From UBA7446 sp049596455 (GTDB taxonomy: Bacteria; Bacteroidota; Bacteroidia; Flavobacteriales; Flavobacteriaceae): DNA of 64,000 nucleotides. Each line of letters starts with the position of its first letter. Positions within the stretch are counted from its first letter, which is position 1. The position numbers and the translations under genes were made by a program. Under the pieces are notes generated by a model that made no database searches, had not been told where the DNA came from, and was given only the letters and a program-made list of their open reading frames with translations. This document shows positions 51,006 through 61,210 of the stretch, in pieces. Where the stretch lies: NCBI GenBank assembly GCA_049596455.1, contig JBMYLP010000002.1:124001-188000 (forward strand), written 5' to 3'.

Positions 51006-54000
51006 TGAACATTAAAACCTATACAAAATACGGTTTATTTTTGGCGCTCATTTTGGCAATGACTACAACGGTTTTTGCTCAAAACACGGCTTCTAATGAC
51101 AGCTTGGTTTTAGCACCAAACCTTAAGCAAATTTCCCTAAAGCAAAAACCCGCTTCTTTTGCTTCATCATATACCTACGATCCAAAACTCAACTTGTACT
51201 TCTACAACGTAAAAGTTGGAGAAATTAATGCTGAACAACCATTAGTCCTTACACCCAATGAATATCGCAGACGTGTAGTTGCAGAAAAAACACGCGCTTA
51301 TTTAAGAGACAAACAACAAGCCCTAGCGGGATTGGTAAACGATGAAGATACGCAAGAAGACTTATTGCCAGACTATTATGTAAACTCTAAATTTTTTGAA
51401 AAGATTTTTGGCAGTAACGAAATAAATATCCGTCCGCAAGGTTCGGCGAGTATTGACTTAGGATTGCGATATCAAAAATCTGGAAATCCCAGTCTATCCC
51501 CAAGAAACCAAAGCAGTCTAGGCTTCGATTTTAATCAACGCATCAACCTTAGTCTTTCGGGAACCATAGGTACCCGACTAAAAGTAAATGCCAACTACGA
51601 TACCCAATCTACGTTTGATTTTCAGCGCATCATTAAACTCGATTTTTTCCCAGAAGATTTGGTGCCAAGTAGCGTTTCAAATACCATTAATCGAGGAAAA
51701 GAACTTGTTGGTAAAGGAAAAAACGCTCTTGATAGTGCCAAAAATTTAGCCGAGCAAGGTATTAGCGGGAATGAGGACGGGATTCTTCAAAAACTAGAAG
51801 TGGGAAATGTGAATATGCCACTCAATAGTTCCTTAATTTCAGGCGCACAGAGTTTGTTTGGTGTCAAAGCGCAACTCAAATTTGGTAATACCGACATTGC
51901 TGCGGTAATTTCGGAGCAACGCTCCCAAACCCAAACCATACAAACTAACGGCGAAGGAACACTAGAAGAATTTTCGCTTTTTGCACTTGATTACGAAGAC
52001 AACCGCCACTTTTTCTTGGCACAGTATTTTAGAGACACCTATAACAAATCGGTAAAAACCTATCCGTATATCAACTCGCCCATTCAAATTACAAGGATTG
52101 AAGTATGGATTACCAACCGATCGGCGCGCACAAACAATGTGCGAAACGTGTTGGCACTTCAAGATTTGGGAGAAACAAATCCAGATGTTGTGTTGCTGGA
52201 CGATTTGACTTCAAATTTCTTTAGTGCTGCGCCAGGAGCATTTCCTGCTAATGACGTAAACAAACTAGATCCACTTGCCATTGGCGGTACAGGAATCCTA
52301 ACAAACGATATTCGTGATATTGCCACTGCCCAAAACGGATTTGGATCACTTTCGTCACTTGTTAATGAAGGACGTGACTATGCCATTTTGGAAAGCGCAA
52401 GAAAACTGAATCAAACCGAATATAGACTGCACGAACAGTTGGGATATATATCCTTAAATCAACCGCTAAATAATGACGAAGTCATTGCCGTCGCGTTTCA
52501 ATACACCGTAAACGGAAAGGTCTATCAAGTTGGTGAGTTTTCTGCCGATGGTATTGCCGCTACTACTGTTGGCGGTACTTCAGCAACTCCTGTGGTAAAC
52601 AACAACAGCTTGGTGCTGAAAATGTTAAAAAGTTCGGTGCTTGATGTGTCTCAGCCTGTTTTTGATTTGATGATGAAAAACGTCTATAATATTGGTGCAT
52701 TTCAGCTCGAACAAGAAGATTTTGTATTCAATATTTTGTACACCGACCCTTCTCCAGCAAATTTTATCCGCCCAGAAGACAAAGGCATTTGGCCCCCAGG
52801 AACAGACGAGCGTATTTTGTTAAATCTTTTTGGATTAGATAAGCTGAATATTTACCAAGACGCTCAAGCCGAAGGCGATGGATTTTTTGATTATATAAGT
52901 GGAATTACGGTATTCCCTGAACAGGGACAAATTATTTTCCCAAGTGTTGAGCCCTTTGGAGAGTATCTTTTTGAGTTGCTAAAATCCAATGACCCTCAAG
53001 AAGATTATTCGGATAGAAACCGCTATAACGCAAATCAGAAAAAATATGTCTTTAAGGAGATGTATGATATCACAAAGCAAGATGCAGCAGATTACCAACG
53101 CTACAACAAATTTGAATTAAAAGGACGCTACAAATCATCTGGTGGTGGGCAAGGCATTGCACTAGGGGCATTTAATGTGCCTCGTGGATCGGTGCGTGTT
53201 ACAGCAGGCGGTAGGTTGTTACAAGAAGGATTGGATTATACGGTAAACTATCAGCTTGGACGGGTTACTATTTTAAATGAGGGGATTAAAAACTCTAACA
53301 TTCCCATCGAAGTATCTACCGAAAGCAACACGCTGTTTGGACAACAGAACAAACGTTTTATGGGCTTTACTGCCGAACATAAAGTCAATGACGATTTGAT
53401 TTTAGGCGGAACCTATATGCGACTAAGCGAACGACCACTTACACAAAAAGCGAATTACGGCGCTGAACCTGTTAACAATAGCATGTTTGGAGTCAGCGGA
53501 ACCTTTTCAAAAGAGATACCGTTTTTGACGCGTATGGTCAATAAACTCCCAAATATTGATACGCAAGTGGCATCAAATGTTTCTATTCGTGCAGAGGCGG
53601 CGTACCTAAAAGTAGGCGCGCCAAAAGGCACGCAACTTAACAATGCTGTAACCACCTATATAGACGATTTTGAGGGCACACAAACCAACCTTGATATTCG
53701 AGACACCTATTCGTGGTATTTGTCAAGTGTGCCTGCGCCTTCGCAACAGCTTCCATTGGCTGGCGCGAATGTTGGTGTAGACGATATCAGTTCAGGGTAT
53801 CAACGTGCCAAGCTTTCGTGGTACAATATTGACCCCTTGTTTTATTCTAGAAGACGCCCTAGTGGTGTTTCTGATGATGACCTTTCTACTAGTGCCACCC
53901 GTCGTATTTTTATTGATGAAATTTTCCCACAGCAAGATGTTGTTCAAGGGCAATCCACGGTGCAATACACTTTTGATTTAGCGTATTATCCTGCCGAGCG

Positions 54001-57000
54001 AGGACCATATAATAATGCCCCGAGTTTTGGTATCAATCCAGAAGATAATTGGGCAGGTATCACGCGCGCCATGACCACTACCGACTTTGCTCAGTCCAAT
54101 GTGGAGTATATAGAGTTTTGGTTACTTGACACCTTTTCTGAACAAACTAGCACTTCCGATGATTTGGGTGAATTGGTATTTCATTTAGGAAATATATCAG
54201 AAGATGTATTAAAAGATGGGCGCAAGCAATATGAAAATGGATTGCCAGCAGCAGGACAAAATACGGCAACACACAACACCTCGTGGGGAATAACACCCGC
54301 CACTCAATCGCTTGTGTATGCTTTTGATGCCGATGGACAAAATCGCGCATTACAAGACGTTGGCTTAGATGGACTTACGGACGCGGAAGAACGCCTTATT
54401 TATACTAATGGACCTGCTGAAGATCCTGCCGGTGATAACTACACCTATTTTGCACAAGGTAGTGGCTCTATTCTGGATCGTTATAAAAACTATAACGGTA
54501 CTCAAGGCAACTCACCACTTGAAGTAACCGAGCAATTCCGTGGCTCGTATACCACGCCCGATACCGAAGATTTGAATCAGGACAACACCATGAATACCAT
54601 CGACCGATATTTTCAGTATCGTATTCCTATCGGTAAAAAAATGACTGTGGACACCCACCCGTTTTTGGTTGATGTACGCGAAAATGACAACATTGAGCTT
54701 CCAAACGGTCAAGTAACTTCTTCGCGGTGGTTGCAATTTCGTATTCCAGTAGTGCCGGACTACTACGAAGCCCCTGTTTACAAAAAGTATTTTGAACGCA
54801 TAAGCGGTATGGAAGACCTGCGCTCCATTCGCTTTATGCGAATGTTGGTAACTGGATTTAAAAATCCAACGATATTTCGTTTCGGCACCCTTGATATAGT
54901 TCGTGCCGACTGGACAAGAGTCCCCGGACCTTTAAACACCAAAGAAATTGCACACCCCAATACGCAACTAGAAGTTAGTGCTGTAAACGTTTTGGAAAAC
55001 GAAACCCGAACGCCAATTCGCTATAAGCTACCGCCGGGCATTGTGCGCGAAACGCTAAATAGCTACAACAATCTTATCCGTGAAAATGAACAATCACTTT
55101 CGCTACGCGTCAAAGATTTGGAACCTGAAGATGCGGAAGGGGTATATAAGCACATAGATTTAGACATGCGCCAATATAAGCGTTTGCGTATGTTCTTACA
55201 TGCCGAATCCATAACGGGTGAAAATCCACTTCCAGGGGAGGGAGCTCAGGAAAAACTCGATAAACGTTTGGTAGCGTTTATTCGCTTAGGAACAGATATT
55301 ACAGAGAACTATTATCAAATCGAAATCCCCTTAAAACCAACGGCATTCACGGCAGGGGTTTCTAATAATTTGAGTGCCGAGGAAATTTGGCAAACTGCCA
55401 GCAACGAAATTGATATTCCTGTCGATTTACTTACCAAACTTAAAGCAAAATCCATATCAAACCGAAATGTTCAAGGTGCTACATATTTTGACGAAGAGCT
55501 TAATAAAATCAATGAGTTTACTCCCATTTCGAGTTTGCCGGGAGATAAAAAATACAAATTTGCAATTCGAGGAAACCCAACGCTTGGCGCAATTCGCACT
55601 TTGGTTGTGGGGGTCAAAAACCCGAGTACAACGATTGGTGAAAAACTAAGTGGAGAGGTTTGGTTTAATGAGTTGCGTTTGTCTGAAATTGACTCTCAAG
55701 GAGGCTGGGCTGCTGTGGGTACGATGGATGCCAATCTAGCCGATTTTGCTAATGTTACTGTAAACGGTGCTATTTCGACTGTAGGTTTTGGTGCCATTGA
55801 TCAATCACCAAACCAAAGAAGTCAAGACGACACTCGATCGTATGGTGTAACTACAAGCGTGAACGCAGGAATGTTGTTCCCTAAAAAATGGGGATTGGTA
55901 TTGCCAGTGAGTTATAGCTACAATCAGGAAGTTATTACCCCAAAATACGATCCGTATTACAGAGATATTGAGCTTCAAGACCGTTTGGATACTGCCGCGC
56001 GAAAATCGCAGCGCGACTCTATTCGTGACCAAGCGATTAGCGTTTCAAAGCTCAAAAGCATCAACCTCATTGGCGTACGCAAACAGCGTAGCGCAGAAGC
56101 CAAACAAGACTTTTTTGACATTGAAAATTTAGATTTTTCGTATTCCTATAATGAGGAAAAGCGAAACGATTTTGAAATTGAGGATTACGCCTACAAAAAT
56201 GTGCGTTTAGGTGCTGGCTACAACTATTCGTTTAAGCCATTGTCTATAAAACCATTAGGCAAAGTGGAGGCAATATCTACTAAAAAATACTTGCGTTGGC
56301 TTTCAGAAATCAACCTGAACCTAATGCCGAGCTCCATAACCCTTGGTGCTAACATTAACCGAACATTTCAAAGTCAACGATTCCGACAGGTATATTTGGA
56401 GGGGGTAGATGCGTCTAACCAAATTGCTTTGCCCGACTTGCAACAACGCAACTATTTGTTTGATTGGCTCTTTACCGTGAACCACAATTTAACAAACTCT
56501 CTTCGCTTAGATTTTTCTGCGTCAAGTCGAAATATCGTGCGGAACTACTTCGAAGACGGTCCTGCTGGAACCACTCGGGTCAATACCGAACTTGACATTT
56601 GGGATGGACTTTGGGATATGGGACAAATGGATCGTTTTGATCAATCTGTAGGAGCAACCTACCAAGTTCCGTTTAAGTTTATCCCTGTACTTTCGTTTTT
56701 GGATGGAACATATTCATACACTGGAAACTTTAATTGGCAGCGTGGCGCAACATCGTTGGCAAACGTTGTAGATCAAAATAATAATACACTTGGTATTGTG
56801 CATACCATACAAAACGCCAACACCATTCAGTGGAACGGAACTGCCAATATGCGTAGCTTGTATTCGACTCTTGGCTTGCAAAAGAAAACAGGGAATTCCG
56901 CCAAAAAGAAACCGGGCGTGAAACTTACCAACACCCTTGTGGGATTGATTACAGCACTGGAGCGTGTTCAATTCACATATAGCGAAAGCAACGGAACGGT

Positions 57001-58252
57001 GCTTCCAGGCTACACCCAAAACATTGGATTTTTGGGTACTTCAAACCCTGGATTTGAGTTTGCTATAGGACGACAAAATGATATTCGATTTGAGGCCGCC
57101 AAACGCGGTTGGCTGACCGAATTCCCAAACTTTAATCAAGCGTACACTACGGTACACAATACCGATATGAGCTACAATGCGGAGATAGGCTTATTAGAAG
57201 GATTACAACTTGACTTAACAGGTAACAGAACGTATTCCGAAAACGCCTCTGAAAACTTCAGTGTGGTCAACGGAGTGTATACTGCGCTTTCGCCACGACT
57301 GTTTGGGAACTTTGAAATTTCAACCATTATGCTTAGCACGGCATTCAGTGGGAATGGACTAAACTCTCAGGCTTTTGAAGACCTCAAAACCAATCGCTTG
57401 ACCATTGCGCAACGCTTAGCCACGGCTCGTGGTATTCCTTCGGGGGATGTAGATGCCGATGGCTTTCCAAGAGGCTTTGGCAAAAACAATCAAGCGGTGC
57501 TTATTCCTGCGTTTTTAGCTGCCTATGTTGGCACCGATCCCAACGCCGTAAGCATGGAGGCTAAACGTTCAGTTCCATTGCCCAATTGGAACCTGCAATA
57601 TACAGGGCTGATGCGCCTAAAATCGTTTAAAAAACGCTTTAATAGATTTGCTATAGCGCACGGTTATCGAGCCAGCCATACGCTAAACGCCTTTACGACA
57701 AACCTAGAATATCAACCGAATGCCATCGACCAATCGGGGAATTTCATGAACGAAATTCTATACACCAATGTGAATTTGGTGGAGCAATTCAATCCGCTTG
57801 TTAAGGTAGATTTTGAACTTAAAAACAGCTTACAGCTTTCGGCGGAAGTACGAAAAGACCGTGCGCTATCACTATCGTTAGATAACAATTTGCTTACAGA
57901 AACTTCTGGTGATGAGTGGATTGTAGGTATGGGGTATCGTATTAAAAATGTGAAATTCAAAACCAATATTGGCGGAAAGTCAACCGACTTAAAAGGAGAC
58001 ATCAACATAAAGGGCGATTTATCGGTGCGGGATAACATTACGCTCATCCGAAATTTGGATGTGCTTAGCGACCAAGTAACCGCAGGACAACGTTTGTGGT
58101 CACTGAAAATCTCTGCTGATTATGCACTTTCTCGCAACTTTACGGCACTGTTCTTTTACGATCACGCTTTTTCAAAATTTGCCATTTCTACAGCCTTTCC
58201 ACAAACCAATATCCGTTCTGGAATTACGTTGCGTTACAATTTTGGAAATTAG
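51005..58252 (+). CDS. sprA: Type IX secretion system translocon protein SprA (Sov)
   Basis: 2415 aa, about the length of the known SprA proteins. Signal peptide ending TTTVFAQN. SprA is a giant beta-barrel in the outer membrane, 36-stranded, that forms the T9SS export channel for proteins with C-terminal targeting domains and for gliding adhesins. The sequence is rich in alternating aromatic/polar strands along its length and ends IRSGITLRYNFGN, with a terminal aromatic/Asn strand as in outer-membrane barrels. A plug-like Asp/Gly part is seen (DDIRDI, EQLPLAG). The ruvA-sprA-gcvH order is widespread in flavobacteria. It strongly supports Bacteroidota gliding/secretion biology. Confidence 0.96.
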   Translation: MNIKTYTKYGLFLALILAMTTTVFAQNTASNDSLVLAPNLKQISLKQKPASFASSYTYDPKLNLYFYNVKVGEINAEQPLVLTPNEYRRRVVAEKTRAYLRDKQQALAGLVNDEDTQEDLLPDYYVNSKFFEKIFGSNEINIRPQGSASIDLGLRYQKSGNPSLSPRNQSSLGFDFNQRINLSLSGTIGTRLKVNANYDTQSTFDFQRIIKLDFFPEDLVPSSVSNTINRGKELVGKGKNALDSAKNLAEQGISGNEDGILQKLEVGNVNMPLNSSLISGAQSLFGVKAQLKFGNTDIAAVISEQRSQTQTIQTNGEGTLEEFSLFALDYEDNRHFFLAQYFRDTYNKSVKTYPYINSPIQITRIEVWITNRSARTNNVRNVLALQDLGETNPDVVLLDDLTSNFFSAAPGAFPANDVNKLDPLAIGGTGILTNDIRDIATAQNGFGSLSSLVNEGRDYAILESARKLNQTEYRLHEQLGYISLNQPLNNDEVIAVAFQYTVNGKVYQVGEFSADGIAATTVGGTSATPVVNNNSLVLKMLKSSVLDVSQPVFDLMMKNVYNIGAFQLEQEDFVFNILYTDPSPANFIRPEDKGIWPPGTDERILLNLFGLDKLNIYQDAQAEGDGFFDYISGITVFPEQGQIIFPSVEPFGEYLFELLKSNDPQEDYSDRNRYNANQKKYVFKEMYDITKQDAADYQRYNKFELKGRYKSSGGGQGIALGAFNVPRGSVRVTAGGRLLQEGLDYTVNYQLGRVTILNEGIKNSNIPIEVSTESNTLFGQQNKRFMGFTAEHKVNDDLILGGTYMRLSERPLTQKANYGAEPVNNSMFGVSGTFSKEIPFLTRMVNKLPNIDTQVASNVSIRAEAAYLKVGAPKGTQLNNAVTTYIDDFEGTQTNLDIRDTYSWYLSSVPAPSQQLPLAGANVGVDDISSGYQRAKLSWYNIDPLFYSRRRPSGVSDDDLSTSATRRIFIDEIFPQQDVVQGQSTVQYTFDLAYYPAERGPYNNAPSFGINPEDNWAGITRAMTTTDFAQSNVEYIEFWLLDTFSEQTSTSDDLGELVFHLGNISEDVLKDGRKQYENGLPAAGQNTATHNTSWGITPATQSLVYAFDADGQNRALQDVGLDGLTDAEERLIYTNGPAEDPAGDNYTYFAQGSGSILDRYKNYNGTQGNSPLEVTEQFRGSYTTPDTEDLNQDNTMNTIDRYFQYRIPIGKKMTVDTHPFLVDVRENDNIELPNGQVTSSRWLQFRIPVVPDYYEAPVYKKYFERISGMEDLRSIRFMRMLVTGFKNPTIFRFGTLDIVRADWTRVPGPLNTKEIAHPNTQLEVSAVNVLENETRTPIRYKLPPGIVRETLNSYNNLIRENEQSLSLRVKDLEPEDAEGVYKHIDLDMRQYKRLRMFLHAESITGENPLPGEGAQEKLDKRLVAFIRLGTDITENYYQIEIPLKPTAFTAGVSNNLSAEEIWQTASNEIDIPVDLLTKLKAKSISNRNVQGATYFDEELNKINEFTPISSLPGDKKYKFAIRGNPTLGAIRTLVVGVKNPSTTIGEKLSGEVWFNELRLSEIDSQGGWAAVGTMDANLADFANVTVNGAISTVGFGAIDQSPNQRSQDDTRSYGVTTSVNAGMLFPKKWGLVLPVSYSYNQEVITPKYDPYYRDIELQDRLDTAARKSQRDSIRDQAISVSKLKSINLIGVRKQRSAEAKQDFFDIENLDFSYSYNEEKRNDFEIEDYAYKNVRLGAGYNYSFKPLSIKPLGKVEAISTKKYLRWLSEINLNLMPSSITLGANINRTFQSQRFRQVYLEGVDASNQIALPDLQQRNYLFDWLFTVNHNLTNSLRLDFSASSRNIVRNYFEDGPAGTTRVNTELDIWDGLWDMGQMDRFDQSVGATYQVPFKFIPVLSFLDGTYSYTGNFNWQRGATSLANVVDQNNNTLGIVHTIQNANTIQWNGTANMRSLYSTLGLQKKTGNSAKKKPGVKLTNTLVGLITALERVQFTYSESNGTVLPGYTQNIGFLGTSNPGFEFAIGRQNDIRFEAAKRGWLTEFPNFNQAYTTVHNTDMSYNAEIGLLEGLQLDLTGNRTYSENASENFSVVNGVYTALSPRLFGNFEISTIMLSTAFSGNGLNSQAFEDLKTNRLTIAQRLATARGIPSGDVDADGFPRGFGKNNQAVLIPAFLAAYVGTDPNAVSMEAKRSVPLPNWNLQYTGLMRLKSFKKRFNRFAIAHGYRASHTLNAFTTNLEYQPNAIDQSGNFMNEILYTNVNLVEQFNPLVKVDFELKNSLQLSAEVRKDRALSLSLDNNLLTETSGDEWIVGMGYRIKNVKFKTNIGGKSTDLKGDINIKGDLSVRDNITLIRNLDVLSDQVTAGQRLWSLKISADYALSRNFTALFFYDHAFSKFAISTAFPQTNIRSGITLRYNFGN

Positions 58253-58287
58253 TAGGTTTTTATACTACATTTATCCAAAATTCTGAT

Positions 58288-58665
58288 ATGAACATTCCAC
58301 AAGATTTAAAATACACGCAAGACCACGAGTGGGTGCGTATTGAGGGCGATGAGGCAACGGTTGGCATCACTGACTTTGCACAAAACGAGTTGGGCGATAT
58401 TGTGTATGTAGAGGTTGAAACAGCGGGTGAGACCCTTGCCAAAGAAGCGGTTTTTGGAACGGTTGAAGCCGTAAAAACAGTATCTGACTTGTTTCAGCCA
58501 CTTTCTGGAGAAATTATTGCGTTTAACGACCAGTTGGAGGATACACCAGAACTTGTCAATGAAGACCCCTATGGAGAAGGGTGGATTGTAAAAATTAAAT
58601 TGAGTGATGCCTCTGAAATTGATGGGCTACTTTCCAATGAGGGCTATCAAGCTGTCATTTCGTGA
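58288..58665 (+). CDS. gcvH: Glycine cleavage system H protein
   Basis: 125 aa. Lipoyl carrier of the glycine cleavage system. The lipoylated Lys is at residue 63 in GTVEAVKTVSDLFQPL. The HEWVRIEGDEATVGITDFAQNELGD segment is standard. 35 bp after sprA; the gcvP/gcvT genes are not in this window. Confidence 0.96.
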   Translation: MNIPQDLKYTQDHEWVRIEGDEATVGITDFAQNELGDIVYVEVETAGETLAKEAVFGTVEAVKTVSDLFQPLSGEIIAFNDQLEDTPELVNEDPYGEGWIVKIKLSDASEIDGLLSNEGYQAVIS

Positions 58666-58740
58666 TGTGAGATGACATAAATAGATTTATTTAAATTTAA
58701 CATTAAAATTATTATTTTAGCCCATAGCTAAAAATTTCAA

Positions 58741-59442
58741 ATGCAACCAAAGAAAAATCCTAAAGCTGATTTAAGAAAAAACAGTAATCTGTATTTTGCC
58801 ATTGGGCTTTGTGCCGTAATGTTTATTGCTTGGCAAAGTATCGAGTGGAAAACCTATGACAAATCTATGTATGGCTACGAAGCCTTAAATGTAGAAGAAG
58901 ATGACGATGAGGAAGTGCCACTGACAGAACAGCTTAAAACACCACCACCACCGCCACCACCGCCAGCACCTGAAATTATTGAAGTGGTAGAAGACGAAGA
59001 GGAGGTTGAGGAGACCGTGATTGAATCTACCGAAACCACTCAAGAAGAAATTATTGAAGAAGTGGAGGTGCTAGAAGAGGAATTGGACGTTGATGTGCCT
59101 TTTGCCATTATTGAAGATGTACCGCTTTTTCCGGGTTGTGAGCGTGTTAAAAAGTCTGAGCGTAGAAAGTGCTTCCAAGAAAAAATCCAACGCCACATTG
59201 CTAAAAACTTCCGTTACCCCGAAATTGCCCAAGAAATGGGTATTCAAGGGCGCGTGTATGTACAGTTTGTAATCGCCAAAGACGGTTCTATTACCGGTAT
59301 TAGAACCCGCGGACCAGACAAAAACTTAGAGAAGGAAGCCAACCGAATTATTTCTAAGCTTCCAAGAATGACTCCAGGAAAGCAACGTGGTCGACCTGTT
59401 CGAGTGCCGTTTAGCATTCCCATTACCTTCCGTTTGCAATAA
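58741..59442 (+). CDS. TonB-like energy transducer, copy 1
   Basis: 233 aa. One N-terminal helix (about 19-36), a proline run with eight Pro (TPPPPPPPPAPE, about 67-78), an acidic Glu/Val stretch to about 120, then a TonB C-terminal domain (about 135-233) with YPEIAQEMGIQGRVYVQFVI and closing beta strand PFSIPITFRLQ. It links the proton motive force to outer-membrane receptors through ExbBD. Nearly identical in layout and sequence to copy 2 (59523). An intrinsic terminator follows. Confidence 0.92.
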   Translation: MQPKKNPKADLRKNSNLYFAIGLCAVMFIAWQSIEWKTYDKSMYGYEALNVEEDDDEEVPLTEQLKTPPPPPPPPAPEIIEVVEDEEEVEETVIESTETTQEEIIEEVEVLEEELDVDVPFAIIEDVPLFPGCERVKKSERRKCFQEKIQRHIAKNFRYPEIAQEMGIQGRVYVQFVIAKDGSITGIRTRGPDKNLEKEANRIISKLPRMTPGKQRGRPVRVPFSIPITFRLQ

Positions 59443-59446
59443 ACTT

Positions 59447-59474
59447 AAGCCCGACAATCGTCGGGCTTTTTTTT
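59447..59474 (+). terminator. Terminator after TonB copy 1
   Basis: AAGCCCGAC (59447-59455) pairs with GTCGGGCTT (59460-59468) around AATC, followed by T to 59474. It separates the two tonB copies as transcription units. Confidence 0.9.
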
Positions 59475-59487
59475 GGCAAAATTTTTG

Positions 59488-59495
59488 TATGTTTG
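59488..59495 (+). promoter_or_regulatory. -7 element of TonB copy 2
   Basis: TATGTTTG, exact TAnnTTTG, 27 bases before the copy 2 ATG. It starts just after the copy 1 terminator, so copy 2 probably has its own promoter; a -33 at the usual spacing would fall in the terminator hairpin. Confidence 0.4.
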
Positions 59496-59522
59496 GTCTA
59501 ACAAATCTTAAACACTTATGTT

Positions 59523-60227
59523 ATGGAGCCAAAAAAAAGCCCAAAAGCAGACTTAACCAAGAACAGTAAATTTTACTTCGCCATAGGCTTATGCCTTGTA
59601 CTGCTTGTTTCATGGATACTTATTGAGAAAAAAACATATGAGGACTCGTCCATAGACATAGGCGTTCTTGAAGTCACGGACGACGACGATGAGGAAGTGC
59701 CACTAACAGAACAGCTTAAAACACCACCCCCGCCACCACCGCCACCAGCACCGCAAGTCATACAAGTAGTAGAAGACGAGGAGGAAGTTGAAGAAACCGT
59801 GATTAAATCTACCGAAACCGACCAAGAAGAAGAAATTGTTGAAGAAGTAGAGGTTATGGAAGAAGAAGTGGAAGTTGATGTTCCCTTTGCCATTATTGAA
59901 GATGTACCGCTTTTTCCGGGTTGTGAGAATGTAAAAAAATCGGAGCGTAGAAACTGTTTTCAAGAAAAGATTCAACGCCACATTGCTAAAAACTTCCGCT
60001 ATCCAGAAATTGCCCAAGAAATGGGTATTCAAGGGCGCGTGTATGTACAGTTTGTAATTGCCAAAGACGGTTCCATTACAGGCATTCGTACACGAGGTCC
60101 AGATAAAAACTTAGAAAAAGAAGCCGAGCGTATTATAGGTAAATTACCCACCATGACACCTGGAAAACAACGTGGTCGTGCCGTTAGGGTACCGTTTAGT
60201 ATTCCCATAAACTTTCGTTTGCAGTAA
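59523..60227 (+). CDS. TonB-like energy transducer, copy 2 (tandem paralogue)
   Basis: 234 aa, same layout as copy 1: helix, (Pro)8, acidic linker, TonB domain with YPEIAQEMGIQGRVYVQFVIA. The C-terminal 100 residues differ from copy 1 at only a few positions, while the N-terminal helix and linker are more different. DNA in the C-terminal part contains identical runs of about 40-50 bases. It is a recent tandem duplication or gene conversion. Start ATG 59523. Confidence 0.92.
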   Translation: MEPKKSPKADLTKNSKFYFAIGLCLVLLVSWILIEKKTYEDSSIDIGVLEVTDDDDEEVPLTEQLKTPPPPPPPPAPQVIQVVEDEEEVEETVIKSTETDQEEEIVEEVEVMEEEVEVDVPFAIIEDVPLFPGCENVKKSERRNCFQEKIQRHIAKNFRYPEIAQEMGIQGRVYVQFVIAKDGSITGIRTRGPDKNLEKEAERIIGKLPTMTPGKQRGRAVRVPFSIPINFRLQ

Positions 60228-60263
60228 GTACCGCACCAAGGGGGTTGTTTTCATGCATTAGCA

Positions 60264-60294
60264 TTGCGTAAGCTGCTTTTGTACAGTATCTTTG
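60264..60294 (+). promoter_or_regulatory. Promoter of the ctaB-coxC cluster
   Basis: TTG (60264-60266), 20 nt, TATCTTTG (60287-60294), a full Bacteroidota promoter. The start of transcription would be near 60301, giving a leader of about 16 nt to the ctaB ATG (60317). Confidence 0.7.
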
Positions 60295-60316
60295 CGCCTT
60301 AAACGCACAAGTGCAT

Positions 60317-61210
60317 ATGCTTGCAGATACCCAAAAATCGCCCACACTTTCGCTTTTTATAACCGATGTGCTGTTGCTTACCAAAGCACGGCTTACGCTA
60401 AGTGTGGTATTTTCTTCCATAGCGGGCTATGTGTTGGCGGTATCATCACCCAATATGTGGCATATTTTATTGCTTTCCGCTGGCGGTTATGGTTTGGCAG
60501 GTGCTTCCAATGCATTTAACCAAATCATTGAAAAAGAAATTGATGCTAAAATGATTCGCACGCAAAACCGACCTATTCCCGCAGGGAGAATGTCGGTTTC
60601 AGCAGCTTTTGGTATTGCAGTTACGCTACTTGTTTTGGGACTTGCTGTTTTGTATTTTCTCAACCCCAAGACTGCCATGTTTGGGGCTATTTCGGTGTTT
60701 TTATACACCTGTGCCTACACGCCCCTTAAGACCGTAACACCGCTTTCGGTATTTGTTGGAGCTATTCCTGGCGCGATACCTTTTATGTTGGGTTGGGTGT
60801 CTGCAACAGGTAGTTTTGGTTTGGAACCAGGGATTTTGTTTATGATTCAGTTTTTTTGGCAGTTTCCTCATTTTTGGGCAATTGGTTGGATGATGCATGA
60901 AGATTATCAAAAAGCAGGAATCAATATGTTACCCACAGGGAAACCGGGTAATGCCACCGCACTTCAAATTATTTTATACACCCTTTGGACGATTGTGATT
61001 TCCATCGTTCCAGTGTTTGGTGTCAGCGGGGCTTTGCAGCTTTCGGTAGTGGGCGCAATTGCGGTTGGCGCAGTTGGATTGGTATTCTTATGGGCAGGAT
61101 TACGTTTATATAAAAATCATTCCACAGCCAATGCCAAAAAATTAATGTTTGTGAGTATTGCGTACATTACTGCAATACAATGGATTTACGTTATAGATAA
61201 ATTTATATAG
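60317..61210 (+). CDS. ctaB: Heme o synthase (protoheme IX farnesyltransferase)
   Basis: 297 aa from ATG 60317; a GTG two codons earlier is less likely. UbiA-type prenyltransferase with about nine helices. The Asp-rich motif NAFNQIIEKEIDAKMIRTQNRP near residues 67-88 binds farnesyl diphosphate. It makes heme o, the precursor of heme a used in CoxA. The stop is directly followed by the subunit III ATG. Confidence 0.94.
   Translation: MLADTQKSPTLSLFITDVLLLTKARLTLSVVFSSIAGYVLAVSSPNMWHILLLSAGGYGLAGASNAFNQIIEKEIDAKMIRTQNRPIPAGRMSVSAAFGIAVTLLVLGLAVLYFLNPKTAMFGAISVFLYTCAYTPLKTVTPLSVFVGAIPGAIPFMLGWVSATGSFGLEPGILFMIQFFWQFPHFWAIGWMMHEDYQKAGINMLPTGKPGNATALQIILYTLWTIVISIVPVFGVSGALQLSVVGAIAVGAVGLVFLWAGLRLYKNHSTANAKKLMFVSIAYITAIQWIYVIDKFI

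Noticed and set aside
59573..59893. Minus-strand Ser/Thr-rich 106-aa frame
   Set aside because: Antisense of the proline/glutamate part of TonB copy 2.
58741..60227. TonB duplication as a mobile element
   Set aside because: No terminal repeats, transposase or target duplication; ordinary tandem duplication explains it.
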